A DNA stretch of 64,000 bases from positions 143,903 to 207,902 of the forward strand of contig QEYB01001401.1 of assembly GCA_017562135.1 (NCBI GenBank). Direction: 5' to 3'. The position numbers and the translations under genes were made by a program. The notes beneath the pieces were generated by a model that was not told the origin of the DNA, did not search any database, and worked only from the letters and a program-made list of their open reading frames with translations. This document shows positions 24,701 to 36,133 of the stretch, piece by piece. Each line of letters starts with the position of its first letter. The first letter of the stretch is position 1. The DNA is from Dipylidium caninum. Lineage: Eukaryota; Platyhelminthes; Cestoda; Cyclophyllidea; Dipylidiidae.

Positions 24701-25756
24701 AACTCTGCACCACAAGAAGCTTTCGACGGACTTTAAGATCAGCAAATTGTCCATCGCCTCTCTGAATGGCAGCCCTCCGCCTACTGTTCACTAATTCAGC
24801 GGCAAAACCCCTCATTCTTATGAAAAAATTAGATATTTTCCTTGTAATTCGAAATTGCGTGAGAGGAGGGTGTTGATGTTTGCCGCGTGCGAGTGTGTAC
24901 AGGACAGAGAGACAGAGGGGAGGAGTGGGGGTGGGGGGGGGAGCGAGAAGGGAGAGGATTGTTCAACCGAGGGGTAACTCATTCTTGGGCCTCATCGTCT
25001 CCAGCACTCGTCGGAGAATTGGGAAGTCCCGCGAAGTGGTAGTAAACAGTTGTCTTCTCCGAGAGTCGAAAATCGGAGAAACCCGCGGCACCGAAATTCG
25101 TCACCACCATCTGAGATTAGCGAAAGGAAAATGAGAAAGAGTAGGGACTCAGCGGACCGACAAAGTCCCCACTCACCATTTGTCAGGTCACAAAACGTCA
25201 ATGACCTCACCAACTCACAAGTAGCAATCCGCCTCGTGTTTACCCGCTTTCAGGCATTTTATCCGACTTAACTAACCGCTCGATCCGCTTCTCGTTTATG
25301 CTAATCGTGCGTCCCCAAGCCGACCGTGCATTCATTGACCATTAAAAGGCAGCAGTCCACAACCTCCGACATGGATTTAACTGCGCCCGTTCTCCCTTCG
25401 AAGCTGTCAATACGGCAATTAAACTCAGCATCTGTCAGTGCTTGTCTCGGTGGTCGCAGCCAACGCCAACCGGAGAGACGAGGAGCGTTAATCGTCGCAA
25501 TGTGCCTCGTGCTCTCCGCCGGAGACGCAGCATACGAACAAATTTGTGACTTGTTCAACCGCCCCTCCACACACCGAGTCGACCATTCATCCACACACAC
25601 ACACCCCACCGCAGAGTCGAATACACCAGTTGTTTTTTTCTGTAAGGCCATCAGCCATCCATTTAAAAAATAAACATTCACATCCACAATTAAACTGCTT
25701 GTCATGCGGCGAAAGTGTGGAGTGAACTTTCAGTGGCATGTGCAATATCCACTCAC
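21796..25756. other. intergenic region with two more CCAAT boxes
   Basis: No exon recognised. CCAAT boxes occur at 22466-22470 and 22503-22507 after a CT-rich tract (about 22380-22440), perhaps a second promoter. A short motif at 23342-23376 resembles two copies near 43.6-43.75 kb. Confidence 0.35.
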
Positions 25757-26164
25757 ATCCTTCATCCCATCCAAGACGAGGATGAACCTGTAACGCTGCT
25801 GGAGCAGCGGCCAAATGGCCTTATCCATCAGCGTTGTGTTGGAAAAACTGAAAACCATCATGTCGGCATCCGGCAGACATGCAACATCGTCCCGTTTGCC
25901 AAATCGCCAGGACTTGAACCACACAGAAATGTTGTGCACCATGGACCAGTAGCGATCAAACGCACTGAGGAAGGACGACCAGCCCTCGCTCTGGTCAATG
26001 GCGTAGTAGACCAGGCGGTTGGTGAAGCCTCGGCAACGGGCGAATGACAAAAACGCGGCGATGTCTGAGCCCGGACCGACACCGACGCTGATTACTCGGT
26101 GCACGTGGTCCCGAAGGTAGACCTCGAGCTCGGGATGCTCTGGAATGATGCGGTCAACAAGTGC
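25757..26164 (-). CDS. internal exon of an unidentified protein with a Rossmann/methyltransferase-like motif
   Basis: A 408-nt open segment (136 codons) is bounded by a pyrimidine-rich acceptor ending TTTTGCAG and a GTGAGT donor. It has strong protein character: ALVDRIIPEHPELEVYLRDH, then VISVGVGPGSDIAAF, LVYYAIDQSEGW, MMVFSFSNTTLMD and RFILVLDGMKD. The strand followed by GVGPGSD resembles the glycine-rich nucleotide or S-adenosylmethionine loop of Rossmann-fold methyltransferases, and the later acidic residue after a strand (YAIDQSE) fits motif II. I cannot name the family. The upstream neighbour could be the exon at 29594-29861, but their phases (1 out, 0 in) need another exon between them. 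Confidence 0.6.
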
Positions 26165-29100
26165 CTGCAAAAGGTTGAGAAAGAGGAGACTCACAGTCCG
26201 ACTTTGCTGGGGACAGAGTGATCAACTGAGGTACGTGGAACGCTGAGACGGTACAAAAGAAATCCAAAAGAGAGAAATGGATCTGAGGAAACTGGAGAGA
26301 CGGTCAGGTGATGGGAGTGTGGAAAAAGACACGAGGAGACCGCTTGGGTGGTTGAAGGCGCAGACAAGGTGCATCTGACCATAGGAGGTGGAAGAAGCTG
26401 CTAGTCGGAAAAGAGTCCGACGAAAAAAAACACATCAAGTGAATGCTTTAAGCAGCAGGGCTTCAACCTCCTTCTCATCTAAGCCTGTCGTCGTTTGTAA
26501 TAATATGTAAAAGATTCCTCACAAGTGAAAACGTCCAAACGACTAAAAGCAGACACATCTCGGCGAGTGGAGAAAACTATCACTCCTTGGAAGGTAGGGA
26601 GAGTAAATGGCCGGTGTAAACCACACCGATTAAGTGATTTACTTCCGAATAATTAAAGCACTCATGATTGTTTTAAAGTTCAGTCTAAATACGACTAAGT
26701 CCCGAAAAAGTGTGAAGGCCTTTCAGACATACACTCGGGGGGAGGGTTGCGTGGGTCGACTTCGACACAGAGTAAGAGAAGGTGATGAGCAAACAAACAA
26801 GCAGGACCCGGTGAGTCACAAAGGCGAGAATGTGCAGAGCATCTGTAAGCAGTCATTGCACACACACACACACACACACACCTGATTCATACAGGATAAT
26901 TAACAATGCAAGGTCAGGATTGAATACATACTTGATTTGGCTGTCAAAGAGGGGGAGTAAGACAAGTACGTGGAGGCTTGGCAGTGGGGAGAAGGTCCAT
27001 TTAAGTGGGGCAAAAATTTTTGAGGCATGGAAAGGGGAGGAGACAATAGCGGAGAGGGAGAGGACAAGAAGCACACACACGTTGCAAAGGAGAGACAAGC
27101 CTATGGAGGGAAAGAGTGATTTGCGAAGTGCGTAGCCTCTTAAACATCCCAAAATATAAGTAAAGAACAAGAACCAATTCAGGGGCAAGTGGTTTCATGG
27201 AAGATGTGAGGTTAGGATGGCTAAAGAATTCATTTAAGAAAGCGCTGTGCGTTCAAGCCCAAAAGAACACCAAGTCTTGCCGATGTGCTGAAGAAGTTAG
27301 AACGACAGGATTCACTCATGTGCTCAGTAGAGGCAACAGAGGGAGGCTTCCGTTGACAGTGTTATAATCAGGTCAAGAAGAGATGATAGACTGTCGGCGA
27401 CACACACACAAATTCCGCCTACGACTGACATATTCACAGGTCAATGGTGACACGAAGCCGACTATTCCGAGTCGGTGGTTGAGGCACTGAAAAACATTTC
27501 GCGCTCTTGAACCACCAATCTACCGTGAGTTTTACGAAGCGATACCACCCTTGTTACGAAAATACATCGTCTTTAGGTCCGGCTTCCAACCACGCTTGTC
27601 GCTGTGCTACATCCACTATGGGTAGGCAAAGTCAAAGAATGTCCGGCTTGTTAGAAATATCATGGTATGACAAGAGCGCCACACATAAAAATAGAAGGGG
27701 ACACCTCAGTCTATTAAACGCCTCAGCCAATGGAATTGGAGAGACTGGAAATGAAGATACTAACTGGAAAAGCAGAGGCGTGCCACACAAGAACGTCCCA
27801 AAACAGTTCAAAATTCGGGAATTTGAAAAAAGGAGGAGGAGATTGGGAGTCAGACATAATGAACGGGGATCATTTAATTCTTAAGGACAAATAAAATAAT
27901 GGAATCCGATTAATAAAGAACAGTAAAACCAAAGAAACCTAATAACTCCTTGGTACCAATGAAAAAAATGAGAAATATTAATTGTTTGTAATTTAAATGG
28001 GTAAATAGGAAGTATGTGGTGGGCGTTTAACGCGTTTACAGGTAGAAGATTTAAAATACGAAGGGAATACAAAACTACAGAGGTTAGTTTAGACTATGCG
28101 TTACAGGGGTCAAGGCCAGGTGTATAAGTACGCAATCCAAGGTATATATCACAAAAGGGGAATAAAAATAAAGCAGTAAAATGTGGAAACGTAAAAAGTA
28201 TGAAATGTCATGATGAGGTGTAATAAATTTTTGCGTATTCTACACTTTTTTAGCATTAAAAGGTGATAGCAAAACTAATGTTCACAAATATATGGTTTAA
28301 TTAAATTTGCAGTCCAAATCTGATAATTACCAATCTTTACTGTAAATATTGTTGCGATTATGGATCTGAAATAAAAATTAGAGTGAAACAAATTAGAATA
28401 AACGGAGACAGACGTGTGTCGGCACTTGTTTACAATATTTCGGAAAAACACTGTCCTGATTACAAATGAGCGACCAAAAATATTCACAAAATAGAAAATA
28501 TTAGGTGTGAGACAAATTTGACAAAAAAGAAATTAAGAGACTTAGCCCTTTACTTAACTGATGTCAAGCGTAAAACAATTTTAAGGTCAAGTTAATGAAC
28601 ACTCAAGCCTCTAATTCCACGGGGTAAAGGAAAGTAAGCAGCAGAGGCCCATATTCAGGATTATAAAAGAAAGGATTTGAAATAAACGAGGCAAAGTGGG
28701 GGAGCATAGCCCGATTATACCACAAATCAGCTATTACGAGTGTGATAAAAGGCTCAAAAGTAAAAAGAAAGCCCGATCAGAGCCTAGGTGGTAATGGAAA
28801 CTACAAATTATTCTGTTAACACACCTTTTCTGACGAGAAAAGGCGCAAAAGCGACAGCAGATTTCCCCAACGTCAGCATTATGTCACAATTCTATAGGTT
28901 GATGGCAAGCCATAAGAAACATTGAATATACAAGCAGTGTGCTACAGAAGAATCTGCGAAATTTATACAAAGTCATGATAAGGATGAGGAAGTAAAGTGG
29001 TTCGGAACAAACACGACTAGGCATACAAATCTCCTTAAAATTAACAAACAATATAGTTTAAATGAGACAGTAAAAGTTTGTATATATAGTCAAATAAAAA

Positions 29101-29593
29101 GGAAGTGAATGAAATCATGGCACAAATCATGAGAACTAAAAATCACAAAATCTCAAAGACGTCATAACGTATTATACGTAATAATAATTCACCAAAAAAG
29201 TTAACTTCATGATGGTGAATAAAAAGATTCAAGTAACTACTAATTAAACTAAATGGATTAGACCTCAAAAGAATTATTAACATTATCAAAAGATAGTGAT
29301 ACAGAGCGTAAAAACTTGAGAAAGCAAGAAGGAAATCAGAGAGAATCTAACACCGGTCGGAAACAAACTAAACGCGTACGTATAGAAAATAATAACGAGC
29401 GAAACACGCAAAAGTACCTGCAGAAAACTTGTAGCGCTACCAAGAAACCGGTACTTCGTGTATATTGCGCGGAAAATAGGGTTGTCATAATAAGCCAGAA
29501 GACACTCCTTTCTCCTAACCTTACCTAAATCGGTCAAGAAACACGAGTTAAACAAGAGTAAAAGCATAAAAGTTGTAAAATAGAAAGACTTAC
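26165..29593. other. AT-rich gap between two unidentified minus-strand exons
   Basis: It may be intronic if the flanking exons share a gene. A (CA)n repeat lies at 26862-26881. A possible short exon with strong borders near 26192-26239 gives the wrong phase for the next exon. Nothing else was recognised. Confidence 0.4.
26862..26881. repeat. (CA)n microsatellite
   Basis: About ten dinucleotide units. Confidence 0.9.
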
Positions 29594-29861
29594 ACCACTC
29601 TGTATAGAGCCGATCGCCCCTATGATTGTGGTCTGTTGATAGGATGGTGTGGACCTGTTTTCCAATCGGTTCATAGAGATCGGTAAGTAGGCGCACTTCA
29701 CGTATAAATTTCAGCTTTCGTTGCGCACATGTCTCCCAAGCCTGACGGGCGTCTTCATCTTGCGCATCTTCTAGCTTCTTTTTAGCCAGAAATTCCTCCC
29801 ACCATGCCTCTAACTCTGGATCCGAGGCATTGGGTGGGATCGCACCGACTCCCGAACTCAT
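29594..29861 (-). CDS. first coding exon of an unidentified gene
   Basis: An ATG at 29861 opens an 89-codon segment that ends in a GTAAGT donor (phase 1). The peptide is acidic and helical: DPELEAWWEEFLAKKKLEDA, then ARQAWETCAQRKLKFIREV and LTDLYEPIGKQVHTILSTDH. An in-frame TTG 21 bases upstream is not a credible start. I recognise no domain. It may be the 5' exon of the gene whose Rossmann-like exon lies at 25757-26164. Confidence 0.55.
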
Positions 29862-31620
29862 AGGGAACCTTTGATTTAACAAAGGTGTCCGACCTGGGCA
29901 AACGACTAATTTTGTTCAATCTAAAAAACGTGCAATAGATATTTCCGCAGAAATCGGACATACACTCGCTCGAAATACACCCGAAGAGGCCGAAAGTACA
30001 AAAGTAGGCGTCTTCAGAAGTGGGGTCTATCGCTTAATGCGTTTAAACAGCAGGCAAGAATTTTTGCAGGGCGTACTATCAAAGTGTGCAATACATAACA
30101 TGTTATTTAGCCTCATAATTCTTTATATGCGCACAATTAACCCTTACTCTTTTTGGGAAAGCAACAATTTCGGCGCTCAGAAATGAAAATGGAAAAGGGA
30201 AAACCTTCGCTTATTTGAAATGTTTATTACTTTGTTAGACACTAAATACCTTTGCTTTCAATAGTGCAAAATTGCCAGAACGTATAATTTTACTCATTCT
30301 CCAACGGGTCTATTCGCAAACAAACGTATAATATGCCCTCATCCTGGTGTACCTCCTAAACTGCACTTGCGCACAATACGCTTAAGAAGCGCCGTATCCA
30401 TTCACCGCTCATGCAAAAACTGCGATTTGGGGCTCACACAAATTGAAAATCATGATGTTATGGGATACCTATTACGATATGAATTAATCATTTGAATATT
30501 ATGCTTTGAGTGTCCCGAGAATGTACACTACTCGAGTTCACAACTTTGTTTTTCCATGTAGGCAGGCACGATATTATCAATTCCCTTTTAACATCTTCTT
30601 TATATGGTTAAAATACTACTTCACCTATCATACTAAAAAAGTCTAATCTGAATCGCATATTGTGTCACCCATTACTTTAAACTTGTCTGCCCTTAAATTT
30701 TAAATAACCTACCAAACTTCCCTACATTTTGCCATAAGTGACTTCCTTTAATTGGGCATCATTTATGGTTCATATACTGCATTGCAATCAAGGGCTGTTT
30801 ATGAGCTTTTTTCTGCGTAAACTTTAATTCCTTTCCCCTTGGGTGCCGAGATTAAGCAGCTCTCAGATCGAAATCGTCTGAGTGCTAAGAAAAGCCGCCG
30901 TGAGACGATTGAAAAAGTAAAGGGATTTTCTAGCTTTCCTCGCCGTCAGATAACAAAGAGGTGGACTTCTTTCATATTTCTTTCTAAAATATAAAAAAAT
31001 AACTCCACAATCATTTTTGTATTGACTCATCAAAATCACCGCCTACTATCACCAATCAACGCAATCATGTAATTGGTGAGTGACTTTTTGTCATTTGTCA
31101 CAGTCACTGGTGCACTTTGTTCTTCCGAGTGCTAATCACGTAATTGTCGAGGGCAAAATCTTTTGTTTGAGCACCTACTTCGAATCTACTTCTGCACCCT
31201 CTGTGATGGCAATCACAGAAGGTGAAAATGTACGGAAAAAATCCTTAAAAGCACCCACTGGCATGCCTGGCGTGTATCCTTTCCTGTGTTGTCGTCTTCG
31301 ACGTCGCCTATGATTGCTGTGCTCTCCTTTAACCAATCTGGAGCGCACAATCGGGGTGCCTATAAATGAGATGCACCACATTGCCACAATGTGTTCTCTT
31401 CACCCAACATCACCATCCGTGGAATATGCCACAAGGGAGTCGGGGAGCCATTCTTAGGAAGCGGCTCAAGTCGCAGTTGGACTTCGACAAGAAACATCGT
31501 CATCGTACATCGCGTTTCGTGCGACAACTCACAAAACTTGAATTTCCACATTTCAACAAGAAGCAACCCGACATGATGAGGTGCGTCCCGTATTTGCGTT
31601 TATTCGCGATTAGCTCGGTT
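29862..31620. other. AT-rich intergenic region ending in a CCAAT/TATA element
   Basis: Presumed upstream region of the exon at 29594-29861. No gene recognised. A CCAAT box (31333-31337) is followed by TATAAA (31361-31366) on the plus strand, a core-promoter-like layout, but the open frame downstream of it encodes nothing I recognise. Confidence 0.4.
31333..31366 (+). promoter_or_regulatory. CCAAT plus TATAAA core-promoter-like element
   Basis: AACCAATCTGG and CTATAAATG are separated by 23 bases. The order and strand fit a small plus-strand gene, yet no confident product follows. Confidence 0.3.
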
Positions 31621-31992
31621 TTAAGCCCCTTCGGCAATTAATTCTTTGTACTTCATCGCCGCAAATCCGTCTCCGCCCTCGTCCAGTGCACCTTTCTCCA
31701 TCATCACGCGTAGGCATTTCGATGGCTCCATGAAGTGTGAACCGCTGCCTGTCCACGCCGTCGTGTAGACTCGCGTCGACATTTTCTCTCTTCCTGGGAG
31801 GCGGCTTTCAAAGACGCCTTTCTGCTGGCGGTTAATTTGCCGCCTCCCCGTTCCCTTCGACGAGTTTTTTGTCGACAAAAATCGCCTTCGAGTGGATGAG
31901 GCGATGTTCAGCAGAGCATCGGCCCACATGGCTTTCAGATGGTCTAATTTCTTTCTCACCCTTTTTGTTTTCTTACTCTGCCGAGGAGGCAA
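31621..31992 (-). CDS. unassigned ORF, possibly a terminal exon
   Basis: An open frame of 123 codons ends in TAA at 31621-31623. The second half looks protein-like: STRVYTTAWTGSGSHFMEPS, then LRVMMEKGALDEGGDGFAAM and KYKELIAEGA at the terminus. The GGDGF-xx-M core recalls the C-terminal domain of 5'-nucleotidases, but the similarity is too short to assign. The basic N-terminal part (KKTKRVRKKLDHLK) may be intronic, with an acceptor near CGCCTCCCAG before GREKMS. Confidence 0.35.
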   Translation of the reverse strand: MPPRQSKKTKRVRKKLDHLKAMWADALLNIASSTRRRFLSTKNSSKGTGRRQINRQQKGVFESRLPGREKMSTRVYTTAWTGSGSHFMEPSKCLRVMMEKGALDEGGDGFAAMKYKELIAEGA

Positions 31993-33270
31993 ATCACCTT
32001 GGCACCATTCAACTGTTTAACTCGCTAATTAATTAAGTAAGTAATTAATCAATCAATAAATCGACTAATTAATTCGGTTAACCAATCAGCTCGCTGAGTA
32101 AACTAGCACATGATATAAAATATTTTCCCAAGGCGATTTGTGTAATAAAATCTCTTCGGAGTGACGATATTTCAGGTCAAAAGTCACTGAAGGGCAATCA
32201 AGTTTTCACCTCCACGAGGTAGCTCTTCCCCCTCGCTCTCCTAGGCGTGATTTTTGTTGATGAAGCGGTGGATTGGGAAGTGAATGACTTCCCTCGGGAA
32301 AGAAAAGCACTCCAACTGAGAAGCACGTTTGTCTGGACATCAGTCGGACGACGAGAGGGCGGCAGGGAGAAAGTGGGGCGACAAGAGGCGACTCCGAGGT
32401 TGTTTCGATTCCCAACTCGGCAAACTCTCTAAATTGTCGCGTTAGGAGGAGATTAACAGTCACTTGGATTGAGCTACACCCTCGATTGTCGCATGAAACC
32501 ACTTCGTCGTACTTTTTTTTATTCAACAACATCAAAATTTTAAAACATATCCGACCTCAAACGGTAATTAATTTTGCTGTGTATGACATAAGCTGAGCAA
32601 AAAAGGAAAACTGAAATCGGGAACTACGACTGTGGTTTTCACATAATTTTTCCTCCCGTTGACAATCAGTGATTAGTCCTCGTTGAGTGGATGCACATAA
32701 ACAACTTGTCGTATGTCAAATTGCGTGTGTGTGTGTGTGTGTGTGTGTTGACAAGTCGAAGCTACACATTCCTTCTGCCCCACGAAATATCAACACATGA
32801 GGAGTCCACACCCGAGTGGATGCACCGCTGCCAGCCAGTCCTCGAATTTGGCCCCCAGTTGTCACTCGTCGAGTCGGCGGGGAGCCGCGCGTCTTCCACC
32901 TCGTCGTGGAAAGGCCTGCCAAGCGATTTGCCAACTCCTCAGGCATCCGGGGAGGGCAGCGGTGACGGGGGCCAGTTCTCAGGCTGCCAGTTATAGTTAA
33001 TGGCAAAAGTCACAGGAAAATTGCCATTCGCCCCCACCCCCTCCCTCCCCACTCGATTGTGTAACCACCTCTGCGACGTGGGAACGAGAGGAGCAGGCAA
33101 CTGCTCCTCTCGTTGGCGTCATTACGATTCGCCGTGAATGACAAGATCATTGGTTAGCAATCGCCAGGCAGAATATGGTCTGAGACGGTGAATGAGGCCT
33201 GGGAAGCACAACTTCACCGTCTCACGTCCTCCCAGTTGGGCATGTCAGCACTTAGCCGAGGTTGGGACGC

Positions 33271-34110
33271 CTTTCCGTCCATTCTCACCTTCCTCCCGGA
33301 TCATTTGAAGTTTCTTCAACACTTTCAGTAAACTCGCATTTGTTCCTCTTCGAATTTGCCAGTTGTTGAATGTCAAAAGATTCGTCTACGTTGATAGCGC
33401 TGATGATTATAACGATGATTATGAGGATTTTGAATGTGGGAAGAAGAAGATGTTGATGACAACGCTGCTGATGATGGAGGAGGAGGGGGAGGAGGAGACT
33501 ACTGGCTTCGTCCACTTCTTTTGAACTCCAACAATTAGCATCCTCCGTGAAAATTTGCCCTAAGTTTAAATTGCAAAGATCAGCCTCAAACGTGTCCTTC
33601 TCCTTGGCTCTTTAAGCCACCCTTTGATTCCGCCAGCCTGCCAAATGACGTGGCTTCCCTCCGCCTCAGTCATTGTCCCCCATTCTCTGCCCCCCCTTTT
33701 CCCTCCGAGAGCAGGAAAAAAAGGAGCGTCCCATGCGTTGGGTGCCCTTTCGTCCATTCTCTCCTTCTTTCTTCAACACTTTCAGTAAACTCTACCTTCG
33801 TCCTCTTCGAATTTGTCACTTGTTAAGCGCCAAAAGTTTCGCCTACGTTGATGTTGCTGCTGCTGCTGTTTTTGATGACGATGATGATGATTAAAGAGAA
33901 TGATGAAGAGGACGAGGTTGCTGGCTCCGTCTATACGGCACATTTTTGAACTCTTCGACCTTCAAATTCACCGTTTGCTTCCCCCAGCCAGCTAACTAAC
34001 GCGTAGCGGTGTGGCTTCTCCGCGCCCCAGTCATTCTCCCCAGCCAGTGTTTTCCCTTCCCCTCCGAGAGCCGGAAAGAGAAGAGCATCCCGTGCGGTGT
34101 AAGTGCGTAA
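33271..34110. repeat. two diverged tandem copies of a segment of about 0.4-0.5 kb
   Basis: Copy 1 (about 33271-33742) and copy 2 (about 33743-34110) share the same order of landmarks. These are TTTCGTCCATTCTC, TTCTTCAACACTTTCAGTAA, CTCTTCGAATTTG, CTACGTTGAT plus a GAT-rich run, CAGTCATT followed by a TTTTCCCT-type stretch, and CTCCGAGAGC-x-GGAAA. Many substitutions and indels separate them. Confidence 0.65.
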
Positions 34111-36025
34111 ATCGCGAGTGAACACCGCCACGTGGGCCAAACAAAACTGTTTTACCGTAATCGGCAGATCAACTCCTCGTGAAAGTCGGCAGAGCGTCCG
34201 AGGTCCTCGTAGGTGTGGCGGATGAGGACTCGTCTTCCATGGATCTTGTCAATTTAACTATTTTTCAATTTAAAAAAAGCCAAGGTTGCCACTAGGCGGG
34301 CTTCTTTGTAAAGCCAAAGCGCTGCAAAGTGAGGGAGGCGCGTTTTGTCGGGAGGACCTTCTCTCGCCTCGTGGCGGGTTCATTGAGTTACAGTTGAAGT
34401 TCATGTGACGAGAAAGCGTCCCTTCCAATCAGATGAAGCTCGTTTCACCAGCCTCTCGGTGACGCTTATAAGTGCTCTACTCGGAGAAGCCGTCTTTCTT
34501 AGGGGATAGTTCGGCTCTCTCGCTCTCTCGTTCGCCCCCGGCGTCCCACCAGACCTTCATGAAACGTGAGAAGTGGAGTAGGATGAGGACATCAGTCCAG
34601 CGACGACTAACCGCTCTGGAGGAGTTCACGGAGAGGGAATTTAAGCGTCTGCATTATATGCATGGGTTACGCAAGTCTCACAGGAGGTAAGAGTGTAATT
34701 TTCCTCCTCCTCGTCCTCCTCGTCCTCCTCCTCCTTCTCCTTCTCCTCTTCCTTCCACTTATTCCTAGTCCGCCTTCGCCTCCTCTTCCTTCTCCTCCTG
34801 CTCTTCGGCCGCCTCCTCACTCGACACGCGAATTAATTCTGCTGGCATTGTCCTTCTACTCATAATTACTTAAATTACCTTACTGAAACTGCCCTGATTC
34901 ACGCGATTTCCACTGGTGTATGATAATGTGAGCGGGTGAGGCCACTTCCATGGGAGACTGCGGAACAGGCGGGTTTTCTCTGACGAGGGGGGAGGAAGGA
35001 TGCCGGCTGAGGGAGGTCTTCCTGAACTCCGCCGCCTTTCGGCTTGGATGTTGGTCGGTGGAACGGGGGAGCAGAGAATGCGGTGCGGTGGCTGGCAACG
35101 TCTTCTCCACCGTCCCGCCACCTCGTCGCCTTGCAGTTGGGGTTGAAGGCCTCTCTCCCAACCTCTTTTTCCCCTCAACCTCCGAGAAAATAGCCTTCCG
35201 AGGCCCTTAGACACGGAGACACGTAGGTTTTGCCGAATTTTTGAAAAAGGAGAAACAACTTTCCTCCACCATTAAGAGTAAGTGTTCCCCCCCCGTCTCT
35301 CCCCCTTCCCTTCGGGGTAGAAATGCGCCATCGTGAGCTTCCGGTTACACAATCGCAGGAATGCACCACACACACACACACACACAGCAAAGGCGGTCTG
35401 TTGGCAGTGGCGCGCCACGCGACGTGGCTCCATCAACACACAGTCAGTCGAGGCAATAAATCACTCGCCCGTCGAGGCATTCGTGCTCACCTTCTTCGCC
35501 ACGGCGGTCAAGCGAGGCGCCTGCCGCGGCGGCAGCGCTCAGACGCGGCTGTGGAGTTGTCAAGTGGTCTCTCACAGGGTCTCCTGCCTCCGCTCGCCAG
35601 CTCCGCACTGTTCCACTGCCTCTCCGGCCCCAAAGACACCCTTATATCATGAGTAGGGGTTTATTTTTTTCCTTAAAAAGGTTGAAAAGTCAGGCCAGAG
35701 ACGGCGGAGGGGAGAAGTGTGACATTCGACCGCTGTGATGCACGAAGTGGAGCAGTTGGTAGCCTTTCAAGGTGATCATACGTGGAAGCGGAGAGGAGGA
35801 TGTGGAAAAGTTCGGCCCACGTCTCCGCCCTCCTGACTAGCGGGCGGCGGGGCGGTGCGGGGCGGCGAAGTGGAGGAAGCGAGGCGAGATGCAGTGTTAA
35901 TTGCGAGGAAAAAGACTCTCGAGAACTCGTCAATTTACGACAAAAACAGGGTATACATAAAATTTAAACGCACCGACGCAATGGGCTTCAGACGAGCCAA
36001 ATCCGCTGCGAGCGAGGCGGTGATC

Positions 36026-36026
<1 letters not shown>

Positions 36027-36057
<31 letters not shown>
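36027..36057. repeat. (GT)n microsatellite 77 bp upstream of the otopetrin ATG
   Basis: About fifteen dinucleotide units, just upstream of the proposed first coding exon. Confidence 0.9.
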
Positions 36058-36062
<5 letters not shown>

Positions 36063-36133
36063 TTATTTACTCAGGCCGCGCACACCACCCACGACAGCTC
36101 GTCTCGGGGTGTTCCGCTCTGCGCCCCGAGCAG

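Larger units (their letters stand above)
31993..36133. other. intergenic region upstream of otopetrin, repeat-bearing
   Basis: It contains (GT)n at about 32723-32749, the tandem duplication 33271-34110, a CCAAT box (34425-34429) with TTATAAG (34466-34472), (CA)n at about 35367-35387 and a long (GT)n at about 36027-36057. An open frame after the 34466 element (34472-34690, ending RLHYMHGLRKSHRR) has no recognisable family. Confidence 0.45.

Noticed and set aside
26192..26239. Possible short exon (SFHVPQLITLSPAKSD) with strong splice borders between the two unidentified exons
   Set aside because: Its phase leads to an immediate stop in the next exon, and the following intron would be only about 30 nt.
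31366..31641. Histone-like gene after the CCAAT/TATAAA element
   Set aside because: The basic plus-strand ORF does not contain any histone-fold motif I recognise.
32716..33006. Minus-strand peptide PFHDEVEDARLPADSTSDNW as a possible terminal exon
   Set aside because: The acceptor is weak, there is no family similarity, and the other two frames are equally open in this GC-rich stretch.
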